Source: Alitta virens
Lineage: Eukaryota; Annelida; Polychaeta; Phyllodocida; Nereididae
Reading direction: 5' to 3'
Assembly (NCBI GenBank): GCA_932294295.1
Contig: OW028582.1
Location: 4,769,515-4,833,514 of the forward strand
Length of the DNA: 64,000 nucleotides
Positions 48,101-56,965 of this stretch are shown one piece after another. The translations under genes were made by a program, and so were the position numbers. The notes beneath the pieces were generated by a model. That model saw only the letters and a program-made list of their open reading frames with translations, was not told the origin of the DNA and made no database searches. Position 1 is the first letter of the stretch, and every line of letters begins with the position of its first letter.

Positions 48101-50007
48101 CGTTGCTTTTATTGAAAAGGGCAATCGTGGTCGTAGCAAAATTTATTTGTCGATATGCAATATTCTACAAAATTGTTCAATATAAAAAATTGTTCAATAT
48201 AAATACAATAGCCATACTTTATAGGTAAAGTAAACACAACTTTCAGCCAGCCTAACCATTACTTGATGACGTCATAAGTGAAAACAATTGGCTGAACAAT
48301 TTATTTATTGGTCTGTGTTACTGGTATTTAAATGTGAAGTATCTTTTGCTTCTAGATATGAATCTCTACACAACCATGAGGACTCTGCAACTCACAGTCA
48401 AGCTCTGTTTCACAGCGGAGCTGTTTATACAGCTGCAAGGTAAGATGGGATACATTGATTGTCCAGAATTTACCATTATTTTCATGATATATTTGTCGAA
48501 TATTCATATTTTAGACGTTTGATATTATTAACTTTTATTGGAACACAAATATTTTGGTAATTGAATTGAATTGCAGGAAGATGAAAGTCAAAATCGACAA
48601 ACGTAAGGTCTTGGAAATTTCGGGTGTCAAGAAAGCAGCGTTTGACCGGCTCATTTTCGAAATGGAAAAGTTGGCTGATAAAATCATTGGTAACTAAACT
48701 TATTACATGCAGTGTGATTTAGCTTTGCAATTATTTGCCAACTACTCTAAACTAGCACATATTTCAGTTGTAACTGCTGCGATGGTAGTTACCTTGTACT
48801 TTTACCAAATTACTTGTCCGCTTATCATTGCCTTGTATTTTCTAACAGTCCATGATGTCACTGAAAGTCACTTTTTCTGTTCCTGATTAATATGTAAGGT
48901 TGATCAGTAGATAATGATTGAAGTGAATCTTGTGCTTGTGTTACGTACATACCGTCAGCAAACTTCTATAATATGAGAAAAGAATTAATGGATAAAGTGC
49001 AGTATAGCGGACCCAGATTTATGACCATATTTAGCGATTCTTGTTGCTATGTATATGATGTCAAATGATAGAATTCAATTGATGACGTCACAAACAAATG
49101 GCTGACGATTTAATTTTTCACAACAAGAACGATGTTTATTTTTTCTTTTTCGCTGTTAATTAGGGTGTCTGTTATATCCAATAGGTCTAATGTGCATTAA
49201 TTAGAATTTATTTTTTACCCTTCCATCTTCTTGTTTCCACATCTGGAGTGAGATAACTGGAAGATGTGCATTAAATGTCAAACAATGTAATAATCTAGTC
49301 AGCCTGAGACAATGCTTGAAGTCTCACAAATTCCTTTGCCAATGTGGAGCTTGTTTTAGGTGTACACTTAAAAGTTTTAAATGTTTTACCTTCTCATCTG
49401 TGATTTGTGTATATCTGTCGGTCAAAAGCTTTTGCTTGTGTTTTATTGTTGTTTTACCAATCCGAATTTAAATAAATATTTCTTTATCTTTATTTACATG
49501 GTGAATACGGTTTTTTTTTTCAGCATCTCAGGCAGCGAAAACAAACGTCAAGAATGTCCCGAACAGTTTCTTAGAAGAATTAGAAGCTATGCCAGGTATT
49601 TTAATGATAGTAATTTGAATCATTCTTCGCTGTCAAAACTTAAATTGTAATATGTAGACTTAACGTTTTAGTTCAGCTTTTATTGATTGCCATATTTTTT
49701 TTTGTATTACAATCAAGCTTTAAGTTGTAGCTTTAAAGCTTCTTAAGCTGATAAACAATCATATTTGGCCTAGAATTTTTTACCGTTATCTGGCAAGGAC
49801 AAAGTTTTAGCTTATGTACATAATATTTGGTAATATTAAAACACTTCGTGATTATCACTTGCCTCATTTACAGATGACGACCAAGGACCAGTTGCTAAGA
49901 AGCAAAAATTAAAGGACAACGACGAACAGGATGATTATGAGGCTTGGAAGGAGAGAATACTGAAAAATGCTTATGCAGCTCTAGGACAGACTTATAAGGA
50001 ATCATAG
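42177..50007 (+). CDS. ORC6: Origin recognition complex subunit 6, complete
   Basis: Seven exons join in frame to 256 aa (human 252): 42177-42241, 44640-44778, 45295-45458, 48356-48439, 48577-48689, 49524-49595, 49874-50007. All introns are GT-AG. The N-terminus reads 'VLRKAEEYMRLADIR' (human LRKAEEYLRLS). The two cyclin-like, TFIIB-related folds follow, with 'LTVQFCC' (human LAVQFSC), then 'SQYES' across exons 3-4 and 'ALFHSGAVYTAARKMKVKID' across exons 4-5 (human PLFTSAALLSACKILKLKVD). 'SGVKKAAFDRLI' is in exon 5. The C-terminal 'DDYEAWKERILKNAY' is the conserved helix that binds ORC3; its Tyr234 corresponds to human Tyr232, mutated in Meier-Gorlin syndrome. ORC6 helps load MCM helicases at origins in the nucleus. 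The exon 3 donor is GTACGT, chosen because only it keeps the frame; a stronger GTAAGT six bases on would lead to a stop. Confidence 0.93.
42242..44639 (+). other. ORC6 intron 1
   Basis: 2.4 kb. Contains A-rich runs near 43687 and 43805, a short (TA)n at 44168-44183 and the CAGTATAGCGG element at 44270-44612. Open frames here (for example 43871-44131, minus) show no recognisable protein. Confidence 0.75.
44270..44612. mobile_element. CAGTATAGCGG fold-back element, copy 2
   Basis: 'gcagtatagcggaccca' at 44336-44352 is mirrored by 'tgggtccgctatactgc' ending at 44602, giving a roughly 265 bp fold-back unit. Upstream sequence from 44270 also matches 48930-48985, so the full repeat is larger than the fold-back. 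It contains a TGACGTCA-like site. Target duplications were not found. Confidence 0.6.
45511..46438 (+). repeat. Minisatellite, 16 copies of a 58 bp unit
   Basis: Exactly 928 bases, 16 x 58, in ORC6 intron 3, starting 52 bases after the exon 3 donor. The unit begins 'aactaggtcaatctaattgc' and ends 'gagaatatattcctttt'. Copies differ by only a few bases at fixed sites (for example ggtcaat/ggttaat, cctagg/cctggg, gtgatt/gtggtt/gcgatt), so the array expanded recently. There are no spacers of the CRISPR type. Confidence 0.97.
46850..47116. repeat. Direct and inverted repeat block
   Basis: 46918-46960 (attgcaattttggaagg ... gcattgct) is the inverse of 47074-47116 with two or three mismatches. In addition, about 46853-46911 is repeated directly at 47008-47066. 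A further inverse copy of the 'cccaaatcccttcc' part lies at 46965-46990. Probably two nested fold-back elements. Confidence 0.7.
47158..47390 (+). mobile_element. Hairpin-bearing dispersed repeat, family D copy 2
   Basis: Two 34-base near-palindromes, at 47158-47191 (gggagttaactaac ... gttggttaactccc) and 47311-47344, bracket about 120 bases. The second and its flank match 22555-22730 in inverse orientation. MITE-like, non-coding. Confidence 0.65.
48930..49150 (+). repeat. CAGTATAGCGG repeat, copy 3
   Basis: Matches 44270-44470 along its length, including 'gagaaaagaattaatgga', 'gcagtatagcggaccca', 'atgaccatatttagc' and 'aagaacgatgtt'. It lies in ORC6 intron 5 and lacks the inverted right end. 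Confidence 0.65.
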
Positions 50008-50984
50008 CCATTATTCATATTACATACCATTTTGTATTTATTGCTGTAAATATGTAAATTTATGCAAATTAACAGAAATTGTATGATCATGAAAGTTACT
50101 TTTGTTTGTTGTGATTACATTTGACCCAGTGGTTAAAGCAACATTTGGCTAAGGTGGTCATGGATTAAATTCTTGACCTGGCTTTTTGTGAGCTAATCTC
50201 AGCTAGTTGTTATCAGCAATAATATGAGATGGTATTTTTTCTTTTTTTTATGTTGGCTGCAACTGGCCTGCTATATTTGTTTGTAGGCCTAGGTTATACA
50301 GTGTGGACTCCCAGCCTCATATTATTACATCTGCCTTCTGTAGCTGGTCTTTTGAGCTTAACTTCAGATCAATTTCTAGGAGGTGGTGCAATATAATCGG
50401 TACAATAATATTGAATACACAACGATGTCATTACAACGACATAAATTGCAAATTTTAAAAAGTCTGGACTTCATGACTTGTGAATATCATCAAATTATCA
50501 ATCAATCTCATATGCAAAATAATCTGTTTTTTTGTCATCTGTTTCCAATCACTGTTTTTTTAATCCTCGGGATATCCTACCTTTGCCTTAATTTGTCTCG
50601 AGTTTCCTTGACTGACCATGTCATTGGCATGAGCGTTTAGTTGACATCGCTATGTTTCAATGTCTGCTGTCAGACTGCACGCCTTTGCATGGTATCGTTA
50701 TTTTTCGGGTAAAAATATTATTTGACTGGTGGTTTTGGGGCTTCATGTTCCCTTTCAGTAAACTTCTGTAACTAGTCATTGTGAGATCTGTTGCAGTCCG
50801 CAGGATTTCAGGGTGTTGGTTTTCAGGGTTGTGTGCACTGGGCAAGAGCTACAATCCTGCTGAATGGCTAAAAGCAAAGTCAAATTTGGGCCTGTCTGTG
50901 GTGGGGCATATGCAAGGGTGAAGTCCCATCATGAGAGTTGTGGATCGCCCTGATCTTGTCCGGTAGCAAGAAGTGCCCCCTAAA
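50008..50984 (+). other. ORC6 3' flank
   Basis: 3'UTR and intergenic sequence. No canonical AATAAA is seen close to the stop. A decayed tRNA-like SINE seems to cover 50118-50345 ('gacccagtggttaaagc' as A box; B box poor; 'cagtgtggactcccagcctc' resembles 4036-4060). Nothing else recognised. Confidence 0.4.
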
Positions 50985-51170
50985 ATAGGGCGGGGCCTAG
51001 CTCAGAGGTAGCGCTCTGGGCTTCCAACCGCGGGGCCCGGGTCCCGGGTTCGATTCCCGGTCGAACCTAAGTTGGATGGCCGTTTCCTCCTTCGTCTCAT
51101 TGCCATGGTCTCTGCCTGTCCTAATTAGCCCAACTGGTGCAGAAATACAGGACGTAAAGCCCTAATCACT
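50985..51170 (+). mobile_element. tRNA-Gly-like SINE, full-length copy 1
   Basis: The head 'gcctagctcagaggtagcg' (A box) and 'gggttcgattcccgg' (perfect B box) frame an anticodon-like loop CTTCCAA, as in tRNA-Gly(TCC). The body continues with 'ttggatggccgtttcctcc', 'tcattgccatggtctctgcc', 'taattagcccaactggtgc' and the tail 'aggacgtaaagccctaatca'. It is flanked by a 9 bp duplication CCCCCTAAA (50976-50984 and 51171-51179). It has a pol III promoter and needs a LINE in trans to move. Confidence 0.85.
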
Positions 51171-51295
51171 CCCCCTAAACCCTGAAAAGGCTGCAATGGC
51201 TTCAGTAAACCTGTTTATCCAAAGCACTGGTAAAGGGTTTAACATTACATAACTTTTATTTGTCACAAAAGTGTGAAATTCTCGCGTGTACACGT

Positions 51296-51520
51296 CTCAG
51301 GTGCTGATGAGGCATTAAACAATAACACACATGGCTGTTTCCTCCTTCGTCTCATTGCCATGTTCTCTGCCTGTCCGTCCAATGCAGACAATTATTGATT
51401 TTTTTCATGCTTCTGGTTTCTATCACCAAATATAGATAAATAATCTTAACCTAGAGAGCCTCTACATAGCCCACTTAGGTGCTGATGAGGCGTTAAACAA
51501 TAACACACACACACACACTT
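51296..51520 (+). mobile_element. Chimeric retroposon: LINE tail + SINE piece + LINE 3' end
   Basis: In order: the LINE terminal tail 'ctcaggtgctgatgaggc...' (51296-51331), 45 bases of SINE body (51332-51376), then the last 130 bases of the LINE including its tail and (CA)n (about 51386-51518). The whole is flanked by GCGTGTACACGT (51284-51295) and GCGTGTACGCGT (51521-51532), an 11/12 duplication, so it probably inserted as one unit. Confidence 0.7.
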
Positions 51521-51566
51521 GCGTGTACGCGTGAGCAGTTTAAGTACTTGGTAGACGCAGGTACAT

Positions 51567-53449
51567 TAGGGTGCATCATCCGCCCCATGATTTAAAAAAA
51601 TTGACTTTTTCATTCTGTCCCCAAGTTAATTTTGTTCCTTTTACCAACAAAGACAGCCATGCAAAATTTCACCAAGATTGAACAGGTCCTATGTGGTCCA
51701 CCAAGGCAATGAAGTTTCGTATATATCAATGACCACTTTCTAACAGATGAATTCTTGGTACTGATCAGTGAACATTGAACAAACAGCATACAAATTTATT
51801 TGTATTTCAAACAGCATGCACAGTGGCCAAATAAGCACCATGAAACAATTAATTGGTGTTTTAAACACCATACACCAGCAGGTTTGAATGGCTTTATGCC
51901 GACTTTGCATCTGCGTAACACCAAATAACATTTTGGCAAATATGAGAAATTTTGCAGAATACAAAATGTCCAAACATTTTTCATTGTAAGTGTAATCTAT
52001 AGATGAATTTTATGCTTTGAAGATGGTTTCTGACTATGGATAACATGCTTATAATATGAGGTTCATGAATATTGAAGAACACTCACTTATCAAGTACTAT
52101 CATACTAAACTTCCACAATAACATGATTGGACACAACTAATGTCCTTGAGTGAAAATTTCACACTAAGAATAAGAATGCAAGTAATTGGACCTCTTTCTG
52201 AATTCAGAACCAAGTTCTGACAAAATAATAGTTTCGTAGGAAACCTTCAGCAGTAATCAAATTATTCGTAGCAAATGAAAGAAATACCATGAAACTGCAT
52301 AATGACATGGGCAAGAGTGGTGAAGAAATGTCAGATGAGAAGACTGGTTTGCCAAATCCTGATCCCATTCTCATACTTGGAGTCAGGTTTAAGGAGTCTG
52401 CATTTAATTTCTTACAAAGTTGCACTTTGCCATTGAAAAGTGCTAATGGCACCATTTCTCCATTCAGATATCATAAATGACACTGCAGAGCTAGAATTGC
52501 TGTGTACCTCATTAAGGTTTTACCAGTTGGAGGTCATTAGCTGGAGCACCAGAAGCAAAGGATAAACTTCAGCAAGAATGAATTAGTGTTAAAATATTGT
52601 ACAAATGCTCTAAATTAGTTTTGCTGCCTTGATGTTACACTGCCATGGTGGGAGGGGGGGGGGATACCTTGATTTCACAAATGACAGACTCTAGATAGTC
52701 GTCTTTTTTGGTCTCTGCTATCTCAAATGCTCTCTTAATTCTTCAATCATGTACTGCACTTCAGAATTGTAACTTTGATAAGATGTTAATACTTCGTGCT
52801 GACAAATCTTCAAACACCTTCCTGAATCTGGTGAATAGTATTCCTGTCCCTTTAATTTAAATATGTTTGAAAGCTGATCAAAAAGTTTTCTTCAGCTTTT
52901 CTACATAAAAGTATTCACATCTATAGGATTCACATTCCATATTCTATTATTATGCTATACTAAGTCTGATTATTATTTGAAGTTACATCAGTCTCATCAA
53001 CTTGTAACAGCTTGTTTCCAATTGTAAAATATTCTATACTATAAAATAAGTTTCTACACCCTATACATGAATAAAAAAATTATTTTTATATATAACTTTT
53101 TCCTAAACAAGATGTTAGCATATTCCAAACACCTTTAGTTGGATGGCTGTTTCATCCTTTGTCTCATTGCCATGGTCTCTGCCTGTCCTAATTAGCCCAA
53201 CTGGTGCAGAAATACAGGACGTAAAGCCCTAATCACCCACCCTGAGGGCGGGGGCCTAGCTCAGAGGTAGCGCTCTGGGCTTCCAACCGCTGGGTCCCGG
53301 GTTCGATTCCCGGTCGGGCCAAAGTTGGATGGCTGTTTCACTGGATGGCTGTAACTTTGAAGCTCTGGTGGACACATATATCCCAAAAGGAACATTTTAA
53401 GACTAGGGACAGATTGGATTTTTGATATTGGGGCAGATGATGCACCCTA
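51567..53449. mobile_element. hAT-like non-autonomous DNA transposon
   Basis: The ends are 20 bp inverted repeats with one mismatch: TAGGGTGCATCATCCGCCCC at 51567-51586, and its inverse at 53430-53449. They are flanked by an exact 8 bp duplication, AGGTACAT (51559-51566 and 53450-53457). An 8 bp duplication and a TAGGG/CAGGG terminus are typical of the hAT superfamily. The 1883 bp interior has no recognisable transposase; short open frames on both strands (for example 52204-52455 minus) are unassigned. A SINE nest (53137-53343) inserted near its right end. Confidence 0.8.
53137..53343 (+). mobile_element. Two partial tRNA-Gly-like SINEs in tandem
   Basis: 53137-53245 is the SINE body and tail without its tRNA head. 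53246-53343 is a head with A box and B box plus the first 20 bases of the body. They sit inside the hAT-like element. The order body-then-head suggests a tandem or recombined pair. Confidence 0.75.
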
Positions 53450-53480
53450 AGGTACATATGTACTTAGATACTGCTTAGTA

Positions 53481-53797
53481 CAGGCTTTAACCACTCTGTA
53501 TCTTCTGCCACTGGTTGGGGGCGGAGGCCTAACTCAGAGGTAGCGCTCTGGGCTTCCAGGCTTTAACCACTCTGTATCTTCTGCCACTGGTTGGGGGCGG
53601 AGGCCTAGCTCAGAGGTAGCGCTCTGGGCTTCCAACCGCTGGGTCCCGGGTTCGATTCCCGGTCAAGCCTAAGTTGGATGGCTGTTTCATCCTTCGTCTC
53701 ATTGCCATGGTCTCTGCCTGTCCTAATTAGCCCAATTGGTGCAGAAATACAGGACGTAAAGCCCTAATCACCCACCCACCCATCTGCCACTGGTTGG
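53481..53797 (+). mobile_element. tRNA-Gly-like SINE copy with 15 bp duplication and a 76 bp 5' repeat
   Basis: A full SINE occupies about 53595-53782 and is flanked by TCTGCCACTGGTTGG (53580-53594 and 53783-53797). A third copy of this 15-mer lies at 53504-53518, because 76 bases (53481-53556: flank plus the first part of the SINE head) are tandemly duplicated as 53557-53632. The upstream partial head has 'ctaactcag' instead of 'ctagctcag'. Confidence 0.85.
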
Positions 53798-53892
53798 AAG
53801 TTCAGACTGATAATGTAATGGATTTTGTGCATCATTCAACAGTCTTTTTTGCCATATTCATGACATAAGAGTTATAGTTTCTATTTTTTTCC

Positions 53893-54076
53893 CTAGTATT
53901 ATATTAATATTGCATCAATTTAAGGTGGCCTCTAACACAACCCACTGAGGTTCTTTGGGGTCTCCTGGCAAATTTAACACTAATAGAATATGTAATAATT
54001 GTAAATTTATCATGCCAAAAAAAATAAAATATGCTGTATTCTTGTTTAATTGCCAAATAAATTATTTTCAATTCAA
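53893..54076 (-). repeat. Dispersed repeat, family B copy 2
   Basis: Inverted copy of 6117-6306 with few differences. Unknown element. Confidence 0.7.
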
Positions 54077-55274
54077 TTCGAAGAGTCATTTGTATGAATC
54101 TGGTCACAATATTCTGGTCTATCAGTCTTCTGCTGGTCACCAAGGTATCTAATAATTTTCGAAATTTGGAGGAGATGGATGGCAAGCACTAAACCGAGGA
54201 GGATACTCTTATGGTAAAATTCGTCTCATTGGCCCTTGTCTAATGAGGCCTCATGGTAAGGGTGGTAGCACTTGGTGAAGACATGAAACTCCAGTGGCCG
54301 TAGTTTCAAGTTTGTTACCTCCGATCACAAATAGTGGTAAAATTGAAACAGATAAATATAATGGCATTCCAGAGGAACTATTTGAATCTCCAGCTAATCT
54401 GGAAATAATCACATGACTTTCAGGAGGACGGGCCAGTTAATTAGACAGAAAAGACAGAAAATTTACCTGAACCCAAAATGGCACTTTCAGTCTCAAAGGT
54501 GTCAATGCTCTACCTTCTTATTAAACATGGATCAATTTGCCCTATTCAGTGTGGGGGACAGGCGTCTGTAACACATCTGTATGATCAGTGACATAACTAA
54601 TAACTAATACTTGTATTGCAAAGGCCGAGGTGAAAATGACCCGGTGTGATAAGTGTGCATGTGCTAAAGTTAGATCCATAATATCTATCATTCTTGAGGA
54701 AACAAGAAAATATATTCATAAAGATAATTTAGGACTGCTATTGCTTTCGATTGTATGATTGCAGCTGCATGCAATCACTGTCAATTGAGGTAATAACAAA
54801 AGAGGTAGCAGTAGCTGCTGGTGCAAGGTTTTTTGCCGTACCCTGTAGATGGTGCTGCCATTTCGACAGCTTTTAGCCATATGGACCATGCTGTCATCTG
54901 GTGGGAAAGTCGGTTGTCTGGAGTTGGGCACCAGCATTATTTAGCACTGAAAAAAAAAAGTTTGTGTTGACTAAGATAAATATATGTATGTGGAGCAAAG
55001 TTTCAGACAAAGGACACTTTCCTACTGAACTGGCATTGACAGGATAACGGCCGAAGCACCTTGGAAAACACATGAAAGCTTTTCAGTGTTCTGCAGTAGG
55101 ATTGGTACCACTGGTGTGTTAAATAACATATGAATAGATTGGGAGTCCTGCTCTTAGCTAAAAATGCATACATTGCCCTAAAAGCTTGTTAAATTCTTGG
55201 ACACCAACATTGAATGTCCCATTATAGTAAATTGTCAGACCAAGATATTTGTATTGTGGCACCATTACTATTAT
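54077..55274. other. Unassigned intergenic DNA
   Basis: 1.2 kb between the family B repeat and the first LINE copy. I see no exon, tRNA-like segment or recognisable repeat; the short open frame at 54716-54937 has no coding features I recognise. Confidence 0.4.
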
Positions 55275-56839
55275 AAGTGGTGAATGAAACAAAATTTTTG
55301 GGTGTACTCTTTGACTCCAAATTGTCTTTCATTCCGCATATCAAAGCACTGAAGGCAAAGTGCCTGAAATCAATGAACCTCCTTAAAGTAGTGAGCAAAT
55401 ATAATTGGGGTGGGGACACAACGGTCCTCCTTCGTCTCTATCGAGCAATTACTCGTTCTCGACTTGATTATGGTTCTGTGGTATATGGCTCTGCCAGACC
55501 ATCTTATCTAAAATGCCTGAATTCTGTACATCATCAAGGGTTGCGACTAAGCTTAAGAGCTTTTCGTACATCTCCTGTAGAGAGCTTATATGTACTGGCA
55601 GGGGAACCTCCACTTTCCCTTCGTCGTATCAAGTTATCCATGCAATACATACTAAAAGTAGCTTCAACTCCAACAAATCCAACATATGATGTAATATTTC
55701 ATCCAAAGTACATGCATCATTATGAATCTCGTTCAAACGCCATTCGACCACTGGGATTACGCATGAAATTCTATCTTGAGGCTGCAAAAATTGATACTAC
55801 AATCATTGCCGAGACGGAAGTACCACCCATTCCGCCATGGATTCTACCAGTCCCGAAAGTTATACTGGATTTGGCAGAGCTTAAGAAAAGCGAAACCAAT
55901 CCGGTAGACTATCAAAACCTATTTTATAGTATAAGGTTTAAATACGAATCGTACAAATTTCTATACACAGATGGCTCAAAAATGGAAAGACGAGTAGGCT
56001 GTGCTGTCACTTCTTATAAAACCATTATAGCTGAATGTCGTCTTCCAGACCACTGCTCAATATACACTGCAGAATTAACAGCTATTTACCTTGCCTTAAA
56101 GAACATCGAGGACTCAGAATCAGATCGTTATGTTATCTGTTCTGATTCCAAATCTGCTCTTCAAGCAATCCAAAATAAACAACTTGATAACCCTGGGATC
56201 TTAGATGTTCTGATTAAGTATTTCTATCTTCACGAATACAAAGACATAGTATTCTGCTGGATTCCTGGACACGCTGGCATTGAAGGGAATGAAAAAGCAG
56301 ACCTGGCAGCAAAAAGGGCTCTTACAAAAGAGATCACTGATTTTACCATTCCATACACTGATTTTAAAATGACTATAAAATCTTTTATCATGTCTTGCTG
56401 GCAAAGACAATGGAATGAATGTAATAACAACAAGTTGCATTCAATCTTACCTTGCATTCAAAATAAAATACCGAGTAGGTTCAATACTCGCAAAGATCAA
56501 GGAATATATCACAGATGCCTCATAGGACATTCAAGACTTACACATTTACACCTTTTAGTCAATGAACCGGCACCGGTATGCCAGAGTTGTCGGTGCCCCC
56601 TAACAATCAAACATATTTTATTAGATTGCAGCCACTTACAACGCTTTAGAAGACCTTTGTTTCAAGCTAATACCTTACAACATCTCTTTACCAGATATCC
56701 AACCCAGACAATTATAGATTTTTTATATGCTTCCGGTTTCTACTACCAAATATAGTTAATCAATCTTAACCTAGAGAGCCTCTACATAGCCCACTCAGGT
56801 GCTGATGAGGCGTTAAACAATAACTCACACACACACACA
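55275..56839 (+). mobile_element. LINE copy 1, 5'-truncated (RT C-terminus, RNase H, zinc knuckle)
   Basis: Starts abruptly inside the reverse-transcriptase region ('VNETKFLGVLFDSKLSF') and stays open to a TAG at 56753-56755. The RNase H domain shows LYTDGSK, AELTAIYLAL, ICSDSKSAL and GHAGIEGNEKADLAAK, that is D, E, D and D in the usual order. A CCHC-type end follows (CQSCRCPLTIKHILLDC). The 3' end is 'ggtgctgatgaggcgttaaa' plus a (CA)n tail. The RT plus C-terminal RNase H layout fits the I/Nimb/Ingi group of non-LTR elements. It lacks the endonuclease, ORF1 and RT catalytic core, so it cannot move itself. Confidence 0.9.
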
Positions 56840-56965
56840 TAGATTTTTTATATGCTTCTGGTTTCTACTACCAAATATAGTTAATCAATCTTAACCTAGA
56901 GAGCCTCTACATAGCCCACTCAGGTGCTGATGAGGCGTTAAACAATAACTCGCACACACACACAC
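56840..56965 (+). mobile_element. LINE copy 2, last 126 bases only
   Basis: Begins 'tagattttttatatgcttc' and carries the same 3' end and (CA)n tail as its neighbours. It starts immediately at the end of the (CA)n tail of copy 1. Confidence 0.9.

Noticed and set aside
51010..51070. Functional tRNA-Gly gene
   Set aside because: A and B boxes and the CTTCCAA loop are good, but the acceptor stem does not pair well and the same SINE body follows each copy; these are SINE heads.
56795..56830. Hammerhead ribozyme in the LINE tail (CTGATGAG)
   Set aside because: The CUGAUGA core string is present, but there is no stem II and no GAAA partner; TTAAAC follows directly.
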